DNA of 41,269 bases from Natronoplasma sp964602715 (GCA_964602715.1 CAZRSB010000014.1:1-41269); one strand, 5' to 3'. Positions 8,399-17,658 are shown, counted from the stretch's first letter. Notes: generated from the letters alone by a model not told the origin. Translations and numbers: made by a program.

Positions 8399-10054
8399 TT
8401 ACTCTTGCTCTTGTTTTAATTTTAGTATGTTCTCTAATTCCAACTCAAACCCTACCACGGGATTTTCAATGTCGTAATTTTCGAGCACCTTTGGATGGAA
8501 TTCTCCAAAGTATCCTATTTTCTTTTCTTTTACGATGACATCAGCACATCTTCCTCTGATGAACGAATTATGATTTTTAGACTTTACAGACATCTCAAAA
8601 CCTAGATTGGTGAGTAAACCATCCAAAATAGATTTCATGTCAGTAAACCCAGCATCTGAACTCGCGAATACTCCAGCCAGTTTTGTCTTCTGTTCAGGCA
8701 AATTCACTACATCTCCGATCTCAAAAAATTTATGGGGCAGCGGCTCTGTTCTGTTTTCACGTAAATTAACAAGCAAATTTGGAAGGAGCCAACTTCTTAA
8801 TGAGACACTATTTTCGGAAACCGGATTTTCTACTTTTGCAAGCCTGTCTTTACGATCTTCCACTTCCATCATATCGAATTCTCTATCAGGGTTTGTCATC
8901 ATATAATTCATGACTTCATGGAACCCATGCCCTACCAATAGCTCGGTCAAAGAATTTTTTAGGTCAGAAGATCCTAAAGGTTCGCCTATAGTCACTTCTT
9001 CTGGTAAAGATCCTTCAAAATTATCGTAGTCATATCCGATGGCGATATCCTCTATGATGTCCCAAGGATGCATAATATCATGTCGATATGAAGGGATCTC
9101 CACTGCGATCGATTCTCCATCATCTAAGACTGAAACGGAAAATCTCATCCTCTCCAATATCTCTTTTATTTCTTTAGTCTCAAGCTCGATACCTAAAAGC
9201 TCTTTAGCTTCTTTAGGGCTGAATTCAACAGTATCTGATGAAAAATCAGGGTATGTTATATTTCGGTTTCCATATTTGACTTGAGTTGTATAAACATCGG
9301 CACCTCTTTCAGCTAAAGTAGTGCATAGAATATTCAAAGTCTGCTCCAAAACCCGCATATCTGTTCCAGTCATATCGATAAAAATAGTATCTGTGTTTTC
9401 ATTCACTTCCGTAAGTTGTCCGTTTATTATGGGGGGAAAAGAAAGTATCTTTCCATTAGAATCAAGTATGACTGGATATCGGTCGTTTTCTTCTAAGATA
9501 TGTGCATATTTTTTACCTTTCTCGTGTTTATTTAAGATCTCTTCTAGGTTCATCTCTGTTGATTTTTCAAGAGGAATGAAACTGATCTCCTCCGGTTTGC
9601 TCGCTTTATAAGTAAAAGGCGGTTCTATCGCTTCAAAATCGTGTAGTCCTATAGCTACTTTTGATCTCTCTCTACCCAATGTGAGATGAAGTTTTTCCTG
9701 CAGGTCCATAAATGATTCTAAAAGGGATTCAGAGATCTTCAAATTTTTTACTAGAGCAGTTACTATATATGGTCTTACTTCCTGCACACTCAACTCTACT
9801 TCGGTACTGATGTTAGAATTTTTTAATAAATAATCGGGTCTACCGGTTTCTTTTCCCAAAAAGCCTCTGAGCGCTCTACCGATACCTTCAACAGAAAGAA
9901 GATCACATCTGTTAGGGTCCACTTCGAGTTCCCATTTTCCCTCTTCTATTGACTCTACCTCTATCCCTAATTTAGGTAGATTTTCCAGAAGTGTCACTTC
10001 GTCTGTGTCGCTTAGGTCCATCAGATCATGAGAGTTTACCGATATTACAGGCAT
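8399..10054 (-). CDS. pheT: Phenylalanyl-tRNA synthetase beta subunit
   Basis: 551 residues, the short archaeal/eukaryal form without the bacterial EMAP-like N-terminal domain. PheT is the non-catalytic partner of PheS in the cytosolic heterotetramer that charges tRNA-Phe; it carries the B3/B4 editing module and the B5 domain. Recognisable parts are the start MPVISVNSHDLMDL with VDPNRCDLLSVEGIGRALRG near residue 50, a B5-like segment with DIIEDIAIGYDYDNF, and the C-terminal GYFGEFHPKVLENY region that packs on the catalytic core. pheS is not adjacent and must lie elsewhere. The gene follows the tRNA-Ser on the same strand side and is divergent from scpB with a 94-bp spacer. Confidence 0.93.
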   Translation of the reverse strand: MPVISVNSHDLMDLSDTDEVTLLENLPKLGIEVESIEEGKWELEVDPNRCDLLSVEGIGRALRGFLGKETGRPDYLLKNSNISTEVELSVQEVRPYIVTALVKNLKISESLLESFMDLQEKLHLTLGRERSKVAIGLHDFEAIEPPFTYKASKPEEISFIPLEKSTEMNLEEILNKHEKGKKYAHILEENDRYPVILDSNGKILSFPPIINGQLTEVNENTDTIFIDMTGTDMRVLEQTLNILCTTLAERGADVYTTQVKYGNRNITYPDFSSDTVEFSPKEAKELLGIELETKEIKEILERMRFSVSVLDDGESIAVEIPSYRHDIMHPWDIIEDIAIGYDYDNFEGSLPEEVTIGEPLGSSDLKNSLTELLVGHGFHEVMNYMMTNPDREFDMMEVEDRKDRLAKVENPVSENSVSLRSWLLPNLLVNLRENRTEPLPHKFFEIGDVVNLPEQKTKLAGVFASSDAGFTDMKSILDGLLTNLGFEMSVKSKNHNSFIRGRCADVIVKEKKIGYFGEFHPKVLENYDIENPVVGFELELENILKLKQEQE

Positions 10055-10148
10055 ATTTGCTGGAAAAGAAATAAAGCTATTTGGATTTTTGGTATGTAGA
10101 TAGGGAATTGTGATATCGGTAAGTTAATATATCTCGAATTATTTTTAT

Positions 10149-10760
10149 ATGTCAGATATGACAGAAGATGAAATTGAAAGAGAAGAGGAACTAGAAAATG
10201 ATATTGAATCCGATGAGATCAGATCTTTTTCTGATCTACAAATAGAAGAAGATATAGAGCAAGTAATTGAAGCTGTTCTTTTCTCTTCAGGCCATCCTTT
10301 AACTGTTCCTGAGATAGAAGAAGCTGTTGGAAGGCCACGTACTGAAGTGAGAGAAGGGGTCAAGAAACTCCGAAGGATGTATCAGAATAGAAAAACCGCT
10401 TTGAAGATAGCTAAAATAGGTAGAAAGTATTCACTTCAATTGAAATCTAAATTTAACAAATATGGGTTAAAGATGAAGGATGAAGAATTGAATAAATCAT
10501 TATTGAAAACCGCAGCTCTCATCGCTTATTATCAACCTATAAAACAGAGTGAACTCAAAAAGATGATCGGTGAGAAAGTCTACGATCATGTGGATGAGTT
10601 AGAGGAAAAGAGCTTGATCCTCTCCGAGAGAGACGGACGAACTTATTCCTTGAGGACCAGCCCCAAATTTCAGGAATATTTTGGACTTGAAGCTAGAGAT
10701 AGAGATGAATTAAAAAGATTGATGGCCCAAAAAGCAGGCATCGGTGAAGAAAGAGAGTGA
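10149..10760 (+). CDS. scpB: Segregation and condensation protein B
   Basis: 203 residues. ScpB binds the kleisin ScpA and regulates SMC in chromosome compaction. After an acidic N-terminal stretch of about 35 residues the sequence shows the family pattern: IEAVLFSSGHPLTVPEIEEAV (first winged helix), then LLKTAALIAYYQPIKQSEL with the ALIAYYQPI signature, then the second winged helix ending near EYFGLE. The usual partner scpA is not next to it. An AT-rich TATA-like element (TTAATATATC) lies about 20 bp before the ATG, so the transcript is probably leaderless or nearly so. Its stop is 3 bp from the convergent trmJ-like gene. Confidence 0.88.
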   Translation: MSDMTEDEIEREEELENDIESDEIRSFSDLQIEEDIEQVIEAVLFSSGHPLTVPEIEEAVGRPRTEVREGVKKLRRMYQNRKTALKIAKIGRKYSLQLKSKFNKYGLKMKDEELNKSLLKTAALIAYYQPIKQSELKKMIGEKVYDHVDELEEKSLILSERDGRTYSLRTSPKFQEYFGLEARDRDELKRLMAQKAGIGEERE

Positions 10761-10762
10761 CA

Positions 10763-11470
10763 TCAATCTTCAATTTCCCTTAATATCTGAGAAAAAACCC
10801 CCATCAACCGATGATACTCCCATTTTGTAGTGGATGCCCTTCCTAGGATCCTTCGAAACATGACTTCTGTTTTTTCGTGTTTGTGCTCGGGGTAGTTGCT
10901 TTCAGCTAAAATTTTTGAGAATGATCTCATCAATCTCACCCTCTCGCTTTCGTCACTTGGTGTTCCATTTCTTTGGATAACGTAGTCCTCTTCTTTCTTA
11001 AAAAGTTCATATAATATAACGCATACCGCGTGAGACAAGTTGAGAATTGGATACTCTTTAGAAGCGGGGATCCTGATCAATCTATCACAGCTCTTCAGCT
11101 CTTGATTGTTCAATCCCTTGTCTTCTCTCCCGAATACTAATGCTATATTTCCTTTCAATCCAGAAACGGATTCTGCGAACTCCTCAGGGGTCTCAGCCTT
11201 CCTGATGAATTTCTTCTCTTTTTTTGTGTCTATCCCAGATGTACCTATCACCATATCAAACTTGCTCACCAGTTCTTTGTAGTCCTCAAATATCTTTGCT
11301 TTTTCTAGAACATATTTTGCATGCATCGCTCTAGCTTTAGCCTCATCGTTGATCTCAACGGGATTTACCAAATAGAGTTCTTCGATAGAAAAGTTTCTCA
11401 TAAGCCTCGCCACGGCTCCAATATTGCCGGGGCTCTGTGGTTCCACCAAAATTATGGAGAAGTTGACCAT
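10763..11470 (-). CDS. trmJ: SpoU-family tRNA 2'-O-methyltransferase, TrmJ-like
   Basis: 235 residues from the ATG at 11470. SPOUT-fold methyltransferase using S-adenosylmethionine; TrmJ methylates the ribose of tRNA position 32. Motifs: FSIILVEPQSPGNIGAVARL with the conserved N and R (motif 1), IALVFGREDKGLNNQEL (motif 2) and RIPASKEYPILNLSHAVCV (motif 3 in the trefoil knot). A GTG at 11494 would add eight residues, but the TATA-like TTATAAAT at 11498-11505 would place the transcription start near 11476, downstream of that GTG, and GGAG precedes the ATG. The family is certain; position 32 specificity is inferred from overall similarity. Confidence 0.85.
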   Translation of the reverse strand: MVNFSIILVEPQSPGNIGAVARLMRNFSIEELYLVNPVEINDEAKARAMHAKYVLEKAKIFEDYKELVSKFDMVIGTSGIDTKKEKKFIRKAETPEEFAESVSGLKGNIALVFGREDKGLNNQELKSCDRLIRIPASKEYPILNLSHAVCVILYELFKKEEDYVIQRNGTPSDESERVRLMRSFSKILAESNYPEHKHEKTEVMFRRILGRASTTKWEYHRLMGVFSQILREIED

Positions 11471-11497
11471 ATCATTCTCCAACTTTTGTACCACCTA

Positions 11498-11505
11498 TTT
11501 ATAAT
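11498..11505 (-). promoter_or_regulatory. TATA box of the trmJ-like gene
   Basis: TTATAAAT on the minus strand, about 28 bp upstream of the ATG at 11470. The spacing predicts a transcription start about six bases before that ATG and decides against the upstream GTG as start codon. Confidence 0.5.
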
Positions 11506-11554
11506 TAGCGAGTTTGGAATTCGATATAGATTGTTTAAGGTAAGAAAACAATTA

Positions 11555-11565
11555 AAATTATATTT
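11555..11565 (+). promoter_or_regulatory. TATA box of the AOR gene
   Basis: AAATTATATTT lies about 38 bp before the ATG at 11598 in the divergent spacer with trmJ. Expected transcription start is near 11587, giving a leader of about ten bases and favouring ATG 11598 over the GTG at 11589. Confidence 0.45.
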
Positions 11566-11597
11566 GTGTAGCGCTTTAAGCAGATAATGTGTTAAAT

Positions 11598-13409
11598 ATG
11601 ACAGGTGCATGGAATAAAATTCTAAAGGTCGATCTTTCAGAAGGTACAACTAAAGAAAAAAAATTAGAGAAGACAACTATAAAAAAGTACTTGGGAGGAA
11701 ATGGTCTCGGGATCAAGCTGCTCCACGAAGAAACTGATGGAAAAGTAGAGGCATTTTCAGAGGATAACCCTCTCATCTTCGTGCCAGGAGCTTTGAATGG
11801 AAGCCAGATCCCGATGACTGAGAAATGTGGTTTTTATTCTAAGTCTCCCTTGACAGGGATGATGGCAGAGGGTATATTTGGCTGTTCCTTGGGCGAAGCA
11901 GTGAAAAAAACTGGTTTTGATGCCATCGTGATAAAAGGAAAATGTGATGAACTTAGTTATCTTGCTATTGAAGAAGGATCTATTCAGATAAAGGAGGCTA
12001 CTGAGCTGGAGGGTATGAGTACAACGAAAGCAGAGGAGATACTCGAAAAAAGGCACGGTGGTAGTGCAGCGGTGATCGGGCCAGCAGGAGAGAATCTTGT
12101 CAAGATTGCCATCATATCAGGAGATGATAGAGAAGTTGGAAGAACAGGTCTTGGTGCAGTGATGGGCTCAAAGAACTTGAAAGGTATTGTTGCAGAAGGT
12201 TGGAAAGAATTACGAGCGGCAGAACCAGACGAATTAAATGAATTAAAGAGCGAAGCATTTTCTGAATTCACTGAGGAAGGAGGGGATGGAAAGGAGAGTT
12301 ATGAAGCCTACAGTTCTCATGGAACTGTAAAATTTACAGGTATGGCATCGGAACTTGGTATATTGCCAACCAGATACTGGGAAAGAGGGTCTTTTGATGA
12401 AGCTGAAAGATTGAGCAGTTACCACTGGGAGGATGATATAAGCGAAAGTAAAGGTTGTCATCGCTGCCCTTGTAGATGTGGTCAAGTTTACAAAGATATA
12501 GTTGATGTTGAGTACGAGACATCTTTTTCACTAGGATCGAATTTAGAGATCAGCGATATTGAGGAGGTCGCAAAGGCTAACCATCTTTGTGATGAGTTAG
12601 GAATTGATACTATAAGTGTAGGTAATGCGATAGGATTCCTGATGAAATTGAGTGAAGAGGATGAACTATCTGAGGAGATCTTGTTTGGTGATGGACAAAA
12701 ATCTAGAGAGTTGATAAGAAAAACTGCTTTTAGAGAGGGTCTTGGTGATGTAACTGCTGAAGGTGTCCAAGGCATAGGTGAAGAATTTGATAGAAAGGGT
12801 TTGGCAGTTCATGTCAATGGATTAAGTCCTCCTGCCTATGATCCTAGAGCCCTAAAGGGTATGGGGTTAGGTTTTTACACCTCAACACGAGGGGCCTGCC
12901 ATCTTAGAGCAGACTGTGATGGTATCGAGTTAGGTGGAGGAAAAACTACTGATGACAAGGGCAATTGGGAGTATATGGAGAAAAGTCGGTATTCAATAGA
13001 GGGAAAAGAATATGTGGCATGGAGAGAAAATTATGTGACATTACACGACACCATCGGTTCCTGCAAATTGACCGGTCGAAGTGTTTATACACCTGAATTG
13101 ATGAGTAAGTTCATCAACGCTTATTTTGGTTTTGACTTGACAGCCGAAGAGATCTATAAGGTCGGAGAAAGAACTTATAATTTAGAGCGACTCTACAATC
13201 TGAAACAAAAGCCTGAAGTGAAAAAGGTCTTGCATGTTCCGGTACAGTTTGTCACGCCTACACCAGTGGAGAACCTGGACGGTGAAAAACTCACACGTGG
13301 GCAGATCCAAGATATGCTTAAAGATTATTACAAGACCAGAGGATGGGATGAACAAGGAGTTCCTTTTGAAGATAAACTAAAAGAATTAGATATCGAATAT
13401 CAAATATAG
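11598..13409 (+). CDS. aor: Aldehyde:ferredoxin oxidoreductase family, tungsten/molybdenum enzyme
   Basis: 603 residues, normal for the family. AOR-type enzymes oxidise aldehydes to acids, or the reverse, with ferredoxin, using a bis-tungstopterin and one [4Fe-4S] cluster in the cytosol. The ATG at 11598 gives the typical start MTGAWNKILKVDLSEG followed by YLGGNGLGIKLL. Cluster ligands are C287, C290 and C294 (CHRCPCRC) and C489 (IGSCKLTG). The N-terminal pterin-binding domain includes GPAGENLVKIAIISGD and GRTGLGAVMGSKNLK. The substrate (AOR, FOR, GAPOR or WOR type) cannot be decided by eye. It lies 31 bp upstream of a GfcR-like regulator, in the same direction. A tungsten transporter and pterin genes are not in view. 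Confidence 0.9.
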   Translation: MTGAWNKILKVDLSEGTTKEKKLEKTTIKKYLGGNGLGIKLLHEETDGKVEAFSEDNPLIFVPGALNGSQIPMTEKCGFYSKSPLTGMMAEGIFGCSLGEAVKKTGFDAIVIKGKCDELSYLAIEEGSIQIKEATELEGMSTTKAEEILEKRHGGSAAVIGPAGENLVKIAIISGDDREVGRTGLGAVMGSKNLKGIVAEGWKELRAAEPDELNELKSEAFSEFTEEGGDGKESYEAYSSHGTVKFTGMASELGILPTRYWERGSFDEAERLSSYHWEDDISESKGCHRCPCRCGQVYKDIVDVEYETSFSLGSNLEISDIEEVAKANHLCDELGIDTISVGNAIGFLMKLSEEDELSEEILFGDGQKSRELIRKTAFREGLGDVTAEGVQGIGEEFDRKGLAVHVNGLSPPAYDPRALKGMGLGFYTSTRGACHLRADCDGIELGGGKTTDDKGNWEYMEKSRYSIEGKEYVAWRENYVTLHDTIGSCKLTGRSVYTPELMSKFINAYFGFDLTAEEIYKVGERTYNLERLYNLKQKPEVKKVLHVPVQFVTPTPVENLDGEKLTRGQIQDMLKDYYKTRGWDEQGVPFEDKLKELDIEYQI

Positions 13410-13440
13410 ATAAATCTCCACCCTCAAAGTTAAATAATTA

Positions 13441-14067
13441 ATGTTCGATTCACTACCAAGTGAGACGATGAAAGGGATAGATAATCTGGTGGAAAAAGCC
13501 AAAAATATGAAGGAAAGAGGGATGAAAGAAAAGGAGATAGCCGATGAGCTCAACGTTTCACCTGACACAGTTCACTGGCTTCTTACTAGAGATATCGAAG
13601 AAGCGAAACCCCCTCACGATGTGAAAATCGGGTGGCGATCTGTTGGAGTTTTCGGAAGGAGGATAGGTTTACTAGCAAACTTATTTTCTGATATAATTTA
13701 CGAAGAGATGGAAAATAGAGATATTGAGATAGAGACGGTCGTTGGAGTTGCTGTCAATGGGATCCCTGCTGCTGTTAAAGTCTCGGAGCAGTTAGGAAGA
13801 GAATTAGCCGTGTACCGCCCTCCTCATGAAGATAGGGGCAAAGGTGGTGGAACATTAGCCTCTAATTATGCAGGGGTCAAAGACAAAAATGTCGTTATAG
13901 TGGATGATGTGATCAATACAGGGGAGACCATGAGTGGTGTGATCAAAGATCTTGAAGAGGAAGGAGCAAACGTTAAACTTTCGATTGTTGCTGTAAACAA
14001 AGACGGACAAGATGATGTATTAGGTGTCCCACTCCGATCTTTGATAACTGCAAGGATGATCGGATGA
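13441..14067 (+). CDS. gfcR: PRTase-domain transcription regulator, GfcR-like (PyrE-like)
   Basis: 208 residues. The N-terminal 55 residues form a helix-turn-helix (MKEKEIADELNVSPDTVHWLL), followed by a phosphoribosyltransferase domain with the PRPP-binding signature NVVIVDDVINTGETMSG. This domain pair defines archaeal 'orotate phosphoribosyltransferase-like' proteins; GfcR of Haloferax is the studied member and controls sugar catabolism genes. It is therefore probably a DNA-binding regulator that senses a phosphoribosyl or sugar-phosphate ligand, not a pyrimidine enzyme. Located between the AOR gene and lysS (9-bp spacer), likely in the same transcript. Targets are not visible. Confidence 0.8.
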   Translation: MFDSLPSETMKGIDNLVEKAKNMKERGMKEKEIADELNVSPDTVHWLLTRDIEEAKPPHDVKIGWRSVGVFGRRIGLLANLFSDIIYEEMENRDIEIETVVGVAVNGIPAAVKVSEQLGRELAVYRPPHEDRGKGGGTLASNYAGVKDKNVVIVDDVINTGETMSGVIKDLEEEGANVKLSIVAVNKDGQDDVLGVPLRSLITARMIG

Positions 14068-14076
14068 TGTGTTAAG

Positions 14077-15606
14077 ATGCATTGGGCAGACGTAGAAGCT
14101 GGAGAGCTCGAAAGCGAGAAGTCTCTTATAGCAACTGGAGAAGCGCCATCTGGTCCTATCCATCTTGGTCATATAAGAGAAGTGCTCACAGGAGAGGCTA
14201 TATCTAGATCCTCAAATGGTGAATTATTACTCATAGTGGATTCCATAGACCCATTACGGCGATCTTATCCTTTCCTCGACGATTCTTATGATGCACATAT
14301 AGGTAAACCATTGAGTGATATTCCCTGCCTATGTGGAGATCATGAAAATTACGCAGAACATTTTATGGACCCTTTTCTACGATCTTTAGAGGAACTAGGA
14401 GTTGATCTAAAGGTCGAGTACGCTCATGAGATGTATGCTAGAGGTGATTATGAGGAAGTGAATAGACGGATAATTAGAGAAAGGGATAAGGTGGCTAAAA
14501 TAATAGAAGAAGAGACGGGTAGAGAGTTGAAAGATGGATGGTTTCCATATAACCCGATATGTTCTGATTGTGGTAGGATTGATTTTACAGAACCCATCAG
14601 TTTTGATGATCCTTATGTTAATTACACTTGTGAATGCGGGTATGAGGGAAAAGCAGATATCAGAAAAGATGATGGAAAACTGCCCTGGAGGTGTGATTGG
14701 CCCGCTCGATGGTACTTTTTGGGTGTAGATTGTGAGCCATTTGGAAAAGATCATTCCGCCTCTGGAGGTTCATGGGATACAGGAAAAAGGATAACAAAAG
14801 AGATTTTTAAGACCGAGCCTCCGCATCCTGTAGTTTACGAATGGATACAATTGAAAGGAGAAGGACCTATGTCATCTTCTTCTGGGATAGCTATCAAAAC
14901 AGAAGATGTATTGGATATATTATCCCCTGAAGTTCTGAGATTTTTGATAATGAACTCCAAGCCACGAACTCATATAGATTTTGATCCCGGTTTAGGGATA
15001 TTGGATCTTGTTGATGAATATGATTCATGTGAGGAGAGCTATTATAAGGATAAGGATGATGAGGATATGAGGAGAATTTACGAGCTATCTCAGGTGGATA
15101 AAGTACCTTCTAAACAACCTCAACGCATATCTTATCGACATCTTGTCAACCTAGTCCAAATCTATGAGGACTACGATAAAATATGGGAAGTGGCTAAAAA
15201 GACAGACCAGATCCAGAAAGAAAGGGAAGATGACTATGAGAGATTTAAAGTGAGAGTGAAAAAAGTAGAAAATTGGTTGGAAGATCATGCTCCGGATATG
15301 GTAAAATTTTCTCTTAAAGAAGATATTCCAGAAGTTGATCTCAGTCAGCAAGAAAAAGAATTTATCAAATCTTATCTCGAAAGATTAAGTGAAGTTGGAT
15401 GGGATCCTGGGGAACTTCATAGATTAGTTCATTCGACCTCAGATGATATAGGCATTCAGAAAGGAAAGGCTTTTAGGTCTTTTTACAAGATACTCTTGGA
15501 CCAGAACAAGGGCCCTAGATTGGGCAGATTTCTCAGCCAATTGGATAGAGACTTTGTCCAGAGAAGATTACAGGAAGCTGTTCAAGATAAAGAAAATCAG
15601 GATTGA
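14077..15606 (+). CDS. lysS: Lysyl-tRNA synthetase, class I
   Basis: 509 residues. Charges tRNA-Lys; the class I form is characteristic of most archaea and some bacteria. The start MHWADVEAGELE is typical. The HIGH-type motif is PSGPIHLGHIREV (about residues 26-38) and the KMSKS-type loop is GPMSSSSGIAI. A zinc-knuckle insertion shows CSDCG and CECGY. The C-terminal half is the alpha-helical anticodon-binding cage. The stop overlaps the end of the convergent nac gene by ten bases. Confidence 0.95.
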   Translation: MHWADVEAGELESEKSLIATGEAPSGPIHLGHIREVLTGEAISRSSNGELLLIVDSIDPLRRSYPFLDDSYDAHIGKPLSDIPCLCGDHENYAEHFMDPFLRSLEELGVDLKVEYAHEMYARGDYEEVNRRIIRERDKVAKIIEEETGRELKDGWFPYNPICSDCGRIDFTEPISFDDPYVNYTCECGYEGKADIRKDDGKLPWRCDWPARWYFLGVDCEPFGKDHSASGGSWDTGKRITKEIFKTEPPHPVVYEWIQLKGEGPMSSSSGIAIKTEDVLDILSPEVLRFLIMNSKPRTHIDFDPGLGILDLVDEYDSCEESYYKDKDDEDMRRIYELSQVDKVPSKQPQRISYRHLVNLVQIYEDYDKIWEVAKKTDQIQKEREDDYERFKVRVKKVENWLEDHAPDMVKFSLKEDIPEVDLSQQEKEFIKSYLERLSEVGWDPGELHRLVHSTSDDIGIQKGKAFRSFYKILLDQNKGPRLGRFLSQLDRDFVQRRLQEAVQDKENQD

Positions 15607-15935
15607 AGGCTGATTATAGCCTCTGCGGGTTCACCGTCAGATTCTTTTAGAGCCTCTTTCGCTTCTTTTTTTGAAACACCAGCTCTTTCTGAGACCATTT
15701 CTATATCTTCTTCTGGTATCAATACCTCTCCTTCGGGAGCTTCCTCTCTTGGTTTTCCAACGACCTGATAAAAGTGCTGACCCTTCATATCCATCTCTAC
15801 TACTTGGGGACTATCAAAGACCAATTTTTTATCATCTGTCTCTATTATGACTTTTTTTGCGTCTAATTCATTCTGTTCAAGTCCCATCTTCTTCATCATT
15901 CGTTTCATCTGTCTTGGATTTCCACCGGGCATCAT
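15597..15935 (-). CDS. nac: Nascent polypeptide-associated complex protein
   Basis: 112 residues from ATG 15935; a TTG at 15944 is less likely because the AGGTTGA ribosome-binding-like sequence sits directly before the ATG. Archaeal NAC is a homodimeric ribosome-associated chaperone related to eukaryotic alpha-NAC. It starts MMPGGNPRQMKRMMKKMG as archaeal homologues do, then the NAC beta-barrel (KVIIETDDKKLVFDSPQVV, GQHFYQVVG), and ends in a UBA domain (VSERAGVSKKEAKEALKES). Convergent with lysS, with a ten-base 3' overlap. Confidence 0.93.
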   Translation of the reverse strand: MMPGGNPRQMKRMMKKMGLEQNELDAKKVIIETDDKKLVFDSPQVVEMDMKGQHFYQVVGKPREEAPEGEVLIPEEDIEMVSERAGVSKKEAKEALKESDGEPAEAIISLQS

Positions 15936-16046
15936 GATTTTCAACCTGATTTAACAGCAGCACGTTGTTATAAAATGCTTTCGCCAATTGCTTGAGCGAT
16001 TCAAAAAAGATATATTGTTAGAACTAATTCTTTTTAGCGATAGATC

Positions 16047-16904
16047 ATGTTGATAAAAGGACCCGCATCTCCATTGCTCTGTGAGAAAGTAGAAAAAAGA
16101 ACAGGAGCTGATGTTGCAGAAGTAAAGACTAAAGTATTTCCTGATGGGGAGATATATGTTAAGATAGAAGAGAGCGTAAAGGATAAAGATTGCACGATAA
16201 TTCAAACCACTTATCCTAACGAACATCTGTTAGAATTACTCATGATACAGGACGCACTGAAAAAGAATGGTGCATCCTCTATAAATACCATAGTACCTTA
16301 TTATTCATATGCTAGACAGGATAAATTATTTGAGAGAGGAGAAGCAGTTACAGCTGATGCCATAGCTAAAATGATCAGTCTGAACGCTGATGAGTTTTTC
16401 AGTATAGATCTTCACTCCGAAGAAATAGTAGATTTTTTTGATATAAAAGCAGAGAACATCTCCGCCATGCCCCAACTCGCGAAACACTGTGTTGAAGAAA
16501 AGGATCCAGACCTACTTATAGCTCCAGATGAAGGTGCTAAGGATATGGTGAAGAAAGCAGCCGATGAGGTCCGGATCGATTGGGACTATCTTGAAAAGAA
16601 TCGAATCGATGCAAATACAGTAGAAATAAAACCAAAGAATATAAAAGTCGAAGGAAAATCAGTAGTTATTTTGGATGATATCATATCTACAGGAGGAACT
16701 ATGAGTGAAGCAGCTAGGCAATTAAAAGAGGCGGGTGCAGAAAAAGTACATGCAGGCTGTACTCACGGTCTTTTTGTTGATGATGCTAAGGAAAATCTAG
16801 ATGCTTTTTGTGATTCTGTTTTCTGTACAGATACTATAGAACAAGATAAAAGTGAAGTGTCTGTAGCTTCTATTTTGGCGGAATTTGTGCAGTTAAGTCG
16901 TTAA
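16047..16904 (+). CDS. prs: Ribose-phosphate pyrophosphokinase
   Basis: 285 residues, the compact archaeal class. Makes PRPP from ribose 5-phosphate and ATP for nucleotide, His and Trp synthesis. Visible motifs: TKVFPDGEIYVKIEESV (N-terminal), VPYYSYARQDKLFERGEAV (ATP-binding flexible loop), FSIDLHSEEIVDFF (the catalytic DLH region), and the PRPP loop VVILDDIISTGGTMSEA. A TATA-like GATATATTG sits about 35 bp before the ATG. Convergent with hypB (14-bp gap). Confidence 0.95.
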   Translation: MLIKGPASPLLCEKVEKRTGADVAEVKTKVFPDGEIYVKIEESVKDKDCTIIQTTYPNEHLLELLMIQDALKKNGASSINTIVPYYSYARQDKLFERGEAVTADAIAKMISLNADEFFSIDLHSEEIVDFFDIKAENISAMPQLAKHCVEEKDPDLLIAPDEGAKDMVKKAADEVRIDWDYLEKNRIDANTVEIKPKNIKVEGKSVVILDDIISTGGTMSEAARQLKEAGAEKVHAGCTHGLFVDDAKENLDAFCDSVFCTDTIEQDKSEVSVASILAEFVQLSR

Positions 16905-16918
16905 TACTCTCTCCTTTA

Positions 16919-17563
16919 CTAGGGCAAATTAAGATGTTCCGCGACTTCGTCGATCCCATAACCTTCTTTAGCGTTAGTCTTGATCAATGTTCCGTGCGGA
17001 TTTACCTCTTCAAAATCGCGTTCGATGATTTCTATATCTACATCCATAGGTTCAGCTAAATCTATTTTATTTAAGATGGTAAGATCAGAACGAGAAAAGA
17101 TCAAAGGATGCTTTCTGATCATATCATCACCCTCGGTTACTGAGACTATGACTAGATCCGACTCAGTCCCGAGTGGAAAATCTACAGGGCAGATCAGGTT
17201 CCCAACATTCTCGATGAAGAGATAATCGAGTGCATTCAAATCTAAATCCTCGAGAGCATGAGTTACATAATGAGCGTCAAGATGACAATCCTTTCCAGTG
17301 TTTATCGCCACTGCAGACATACCTTTTTCTTTGAAACGGTGGTAGTCGTCTTTACCATTCAGATCTCCAGCTATTGCACCGACCTGTTCATCCATCCTCT
17401 CCTTCAATTTCTCTATGATGGACGTCTTACCGGATCCGATAGCTCCCAAGATGTTGAATGCTCTTACATTTTTTTCTGAGAATAGATCTCTGTTCTTCTT
17501 AGCGATTTTTTCGTTTTCTTCTAAAATATTTTTTTCCATCTCAAGGTCAGTGGTTTGATGCAT
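16919..17563 (-). CDS. hypB: Hydrogenase nickel-incorporation GTPase HypB
   Basis: 214 residues from ATG 17563. HypB is a dimeric GTPase that, with HypA, inserts nickel into the large subunit of NiFe hydrogenases. The chosen start gives the family-like N-terminus MHQTTDLEMEKNILEENEKI; in-frame starts upstream (17593, 17632) would add unconserved residues. Features: Walker A GAIGSGKTS (about 40-48), metal-site residues C93 and H94 (GKDCHLDAHYV), IENVGNLICPVDF (switch region) and LNKIDLAE for guanine specificity. No N-terminal His-rich metal store. Divergent from the hydrogenase operon and sharing its promoter region, consistent with maturing the MvhA encoded there. hypA, C, D, E, F are not in the window. 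Confidence 0.92.
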   Translation of the reverse strand: MHQTTDLEMEKNILEENEKIAKKNRDLFSEKNVRAFNILGAIGSGKTSIIEKLKERMDEQVGAIAGDLNGKDDYHRFKEKGMSAVAINTGKDCHLDAHYVTHALEDLDLNALDYLFIENVGNLICPVDFPLGTESDLVIVSVTEGDDMIRKHPLIFSRSDLTILNKIDLAEPMDVDIEIIERDFEEVNPHGTLIKTNAKEGYGIDEVAEHLNLP

Positions 17564-17658
17564 TATATCGTAATCCTTTTTAGTCGTACACATTAATAAA
17601 CTTTCACTTTCTAGTGTGTTACTGGTTATCAAACCTTTCTCGAATTATGAAGGAAATT

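Noticed and set aside
13441..14067. Orotate phosphoribosyltransferase (PyrE)
   Set aside because: An N-terminal helix-turn-helix precedes the PRTase domain, which is the GfcR-type regulator layout.
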